Assembly: GCA_946894095.1 (NCBI GenBank)
Contig: OX335643.1
Span: forward strand, 12,511,036 to 12,575,035
Direction: 5' to 3'
DNA from: Incurvaria masculella
Lineage: Eukaryota > Arthropoda > Insecta > Lepidoptera > Incurvariidae
Length of the DNA: 64,000 bases
Below, in pieces: positions 50,401 to 53,400 of the stretch. Under the pieces are notes generated by a model. It saw only the letters and a list, made by a program, of their open reading frames with translations, was not told where the DNA came from and ran no database searches. Every line of letters begins with the position of its first letter. Position 1 is the first letter of the stretch. Position numbers and translations under genes: made by a program.

Positions 50401-53400
50401 ACTTTCGTATTTCTGAAGATGACATCAGTGAAACGGACTGATAAATTGAAAACTTTATTGCAAATGGTCATGCATGTCACCGAGAAGAGAACTAAGGTTT
50501 AAATAAATACCCATCCATTTAATACATGGGTGGGTTCTTGTTATGTTAACATGTTTGTACCAAATATGTTCATTTTGTTGTCAATTTAGCATACATTTCT
50601 TGGATGGATTTCATTAATGTATTTTTGATTTTGGCTGTACATTCGTTACATCCTGCCGTTTATCCGGAGAGTCGGTAGAGATAATAGAGCTAAGTGATTT
50701 GAAGTGGTTCATAGGGCCAAGTCAAGCTACTGATTCATGACACGACGTATTTTCAGGATTATCTGACAGGAGCTGTTATCAATATTGGCTCTTATCAACG
50801 AAACAATAAGGGCAGCTTCAGGGAAAAAATCTTGTTTTGGGTTACATTGTATTGCATTAATATTGTTTGTAGGCAGCCAGAGGGCCAGTGTAATGAAGAC
50901 GGATTTATCGTCGTCCTGCGAATTAGCTTCAACTTTAGCTGGCGGTCAATTAAAATACCGCACATTGTTCGTCGTGTTAGCTTGTTAAACGGGCACATCG
51001 GAGAATGTTTGGGTTATTTTCGTCGGGGTTCATCAACCTTTGGTTCTTACTCATCATGATCGAAAATCCTCAAAAGGAAGGCTAGCTCAAGAAAATCACA
51101 GCCGTACTTCTATCTATCATCATATGTTCATAATTTTTTTCGCGGCCACAAAATCGGTTTCTTTATCGAATATTACTCCTCCTTCAACCTGCCTGCTCAC
51201 CAAATCTGGCTCCTTGCCATTTTTTATTTATTTCCTAAATTGAGCTGCCGGACGGAAGGACGCCGTTTCGACATCATTGATAAAATTAAAACAATTCGTC
51301 ACAGAAATTTAACAACATTCCGAAAGAAGCTTGCGGGGAATATTTAGCAAAGTGGAAATTCGCTGGGAAAAGTGTGTGAATAGAAGAGAGGAGTAATTTA
51401 AAGGGAACAAGTACCAATATGTGTAAATTTGAAAAGATATATGTTTTTTAAAAAGTTCGGTGATTTTTTGTAAAGCCCAAGTATACTCATAATCTAGGCT
51501 TTGAACATACGGAGCGCATCACGCTCAACGCCACAGTATGCATTGGCATTTGCAAGGAAAGCGTATGTGGGTCAAAGGCCATGTGAAGCATCTAGGGTGA
51601 TGCCGTTTACAACTTTTTTGTCAATTTACCTTCTACGAAATTGATGTGTGGCCCGATTTTAATATAACCGGGCATGGATGGCTAGGTACCCCCCTTGATA
51701 GATGTAACTGAAGTTGAATGGATGTAAGATCCCCCTTCATAGATGAAACATCAGATAATAGAAATGTGACATGTATTTACGTATAATCGACAGTGAAGCA
51801 AGGACAAATTTATTAAAGAAATAACCCTGTACAAGGAACTACTTTATGAAAATACTGCAAGGTTGGATCCGAACCAGCAAAGCATACCATCACATTAAAT
51901 CTACATAACAACATCCTATAAAATGGTTTGTCCATCGAAATTCCACACAAATGCGGAAATCGCATACAAAGTCGTCACCCCGACCACATCATGGAGACCG
52001 GTTCCCTGCGAGAGGTCATCTTGTAACTGCCGGATGGGGCAGAAATATATTTATTTTATACGGGTTTATTTTTAGCAAGTGCGCGGTTTTGTTGCACTAT
52101 TAAATTTGGATTTCGCTCGATGGGCCAGTTCGTTGGCCGGTTGTCATACAAGCACGAGAACACCATACAATGTCAGGTTGATGGAACAAGTGAAAACGAT
52201 AGCAGATCACTTCAGAGTAGACGAAAGAAACACGGTTAGGCGAAATGATGAATTGTTACATATGTGATATAAACCGCAAAAAAATCGGGTAATTAGTTCT
52301 TAGATTTTAGGTGAACACACGGACGCCAGACGTTACATTTTATAAAGGGAAGAAAAAGCTACTCTTTAAATGGTAGATAAATAAATAAGAAGTGAATATT
52401 TTGAGCTCAATGAAAATTCTTCACAACTTCTGAAAGGATTCTGGCACGCACAAAGAATACAATTGGGCCTACTGAATTTCTTCCCGTGAATGTCGTAAGA
52501 GGCAACAGCTATTGCTGAATATTTCACTTTATGGTTTGCAGTGTTGAAAATTACCGTTAAGCCCGTTCCGAAAGTCCGTTTAGTAAAAGCCGAAGTTCCT
52601 TTAAAAGCCAACGCATCATCAAAGGCGGGGTCAACTTCCGAAGAGATGTTACCTTCAGCCCACAAGCCGTTTTCTCCCGTCCATCTCGTTAGGAGATCGC
52701 CTTACCCTTCGACCTTTGCGCGGTGACGCCTGCAGTTGCGCCAGCGCGCGCTATGTGATGCAGATCGAAACGATATGGATGGGTTGTGAAACGTTGCTCT
52801 TTCGTTGACGAATTCCGACACTGACGTGGTTATGACAGACGATCTGCTATAGAATTGTATACACACTGATTGAATTTTGTCAATTGTGATCATATTGTGA
52901 ATTATTTCTATTAGGACTAGTAGCAAGGTAATATAAACACCGTGTCCGTGTCCGCAGAGGGGTAGGCGGAGGTGATAAAGCGCCATGCGTATTAATTGCA
53001 GAAATATTTTTTTGAGAGGGATAACGAAAGTTGTTGGGAATTAGCCAATAGACAGGAATTGTTTAACGACAAATAATATAATAGATAGCAGCTCATCTAT
53101 CGGGGCCAGCGTGCCAAGGCTTATACAGTTGAAGTCCAGAGCCTAGGTGTATATAGATTAGACGATTAACTAACTTCGCCCCTAACTTCACGGTTAGTGG
53201 CAAGGCAAAACATAAGTGGACTAGATTGGGGGACTACTTGGTCAATGGCGACAGGAAAAAATGCCTGTTAAGATATTTTGGTCTTAAGGATGTTCCGACC
53301 CATGCAATGTTTTTTTTACACAGAACGCAAAAAGTATTGCACTTTAAGGCACGAATTCGTCAAAAATATTAAATATAGCCATAGTAGTTGCAGCGAAAAC

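Noticed and set aside
52366..52726. Overlapping frames on both strands as a gene
   Set aside because: Contains a phrase common near lepidopteran LINEs; likely a decayed repeat.
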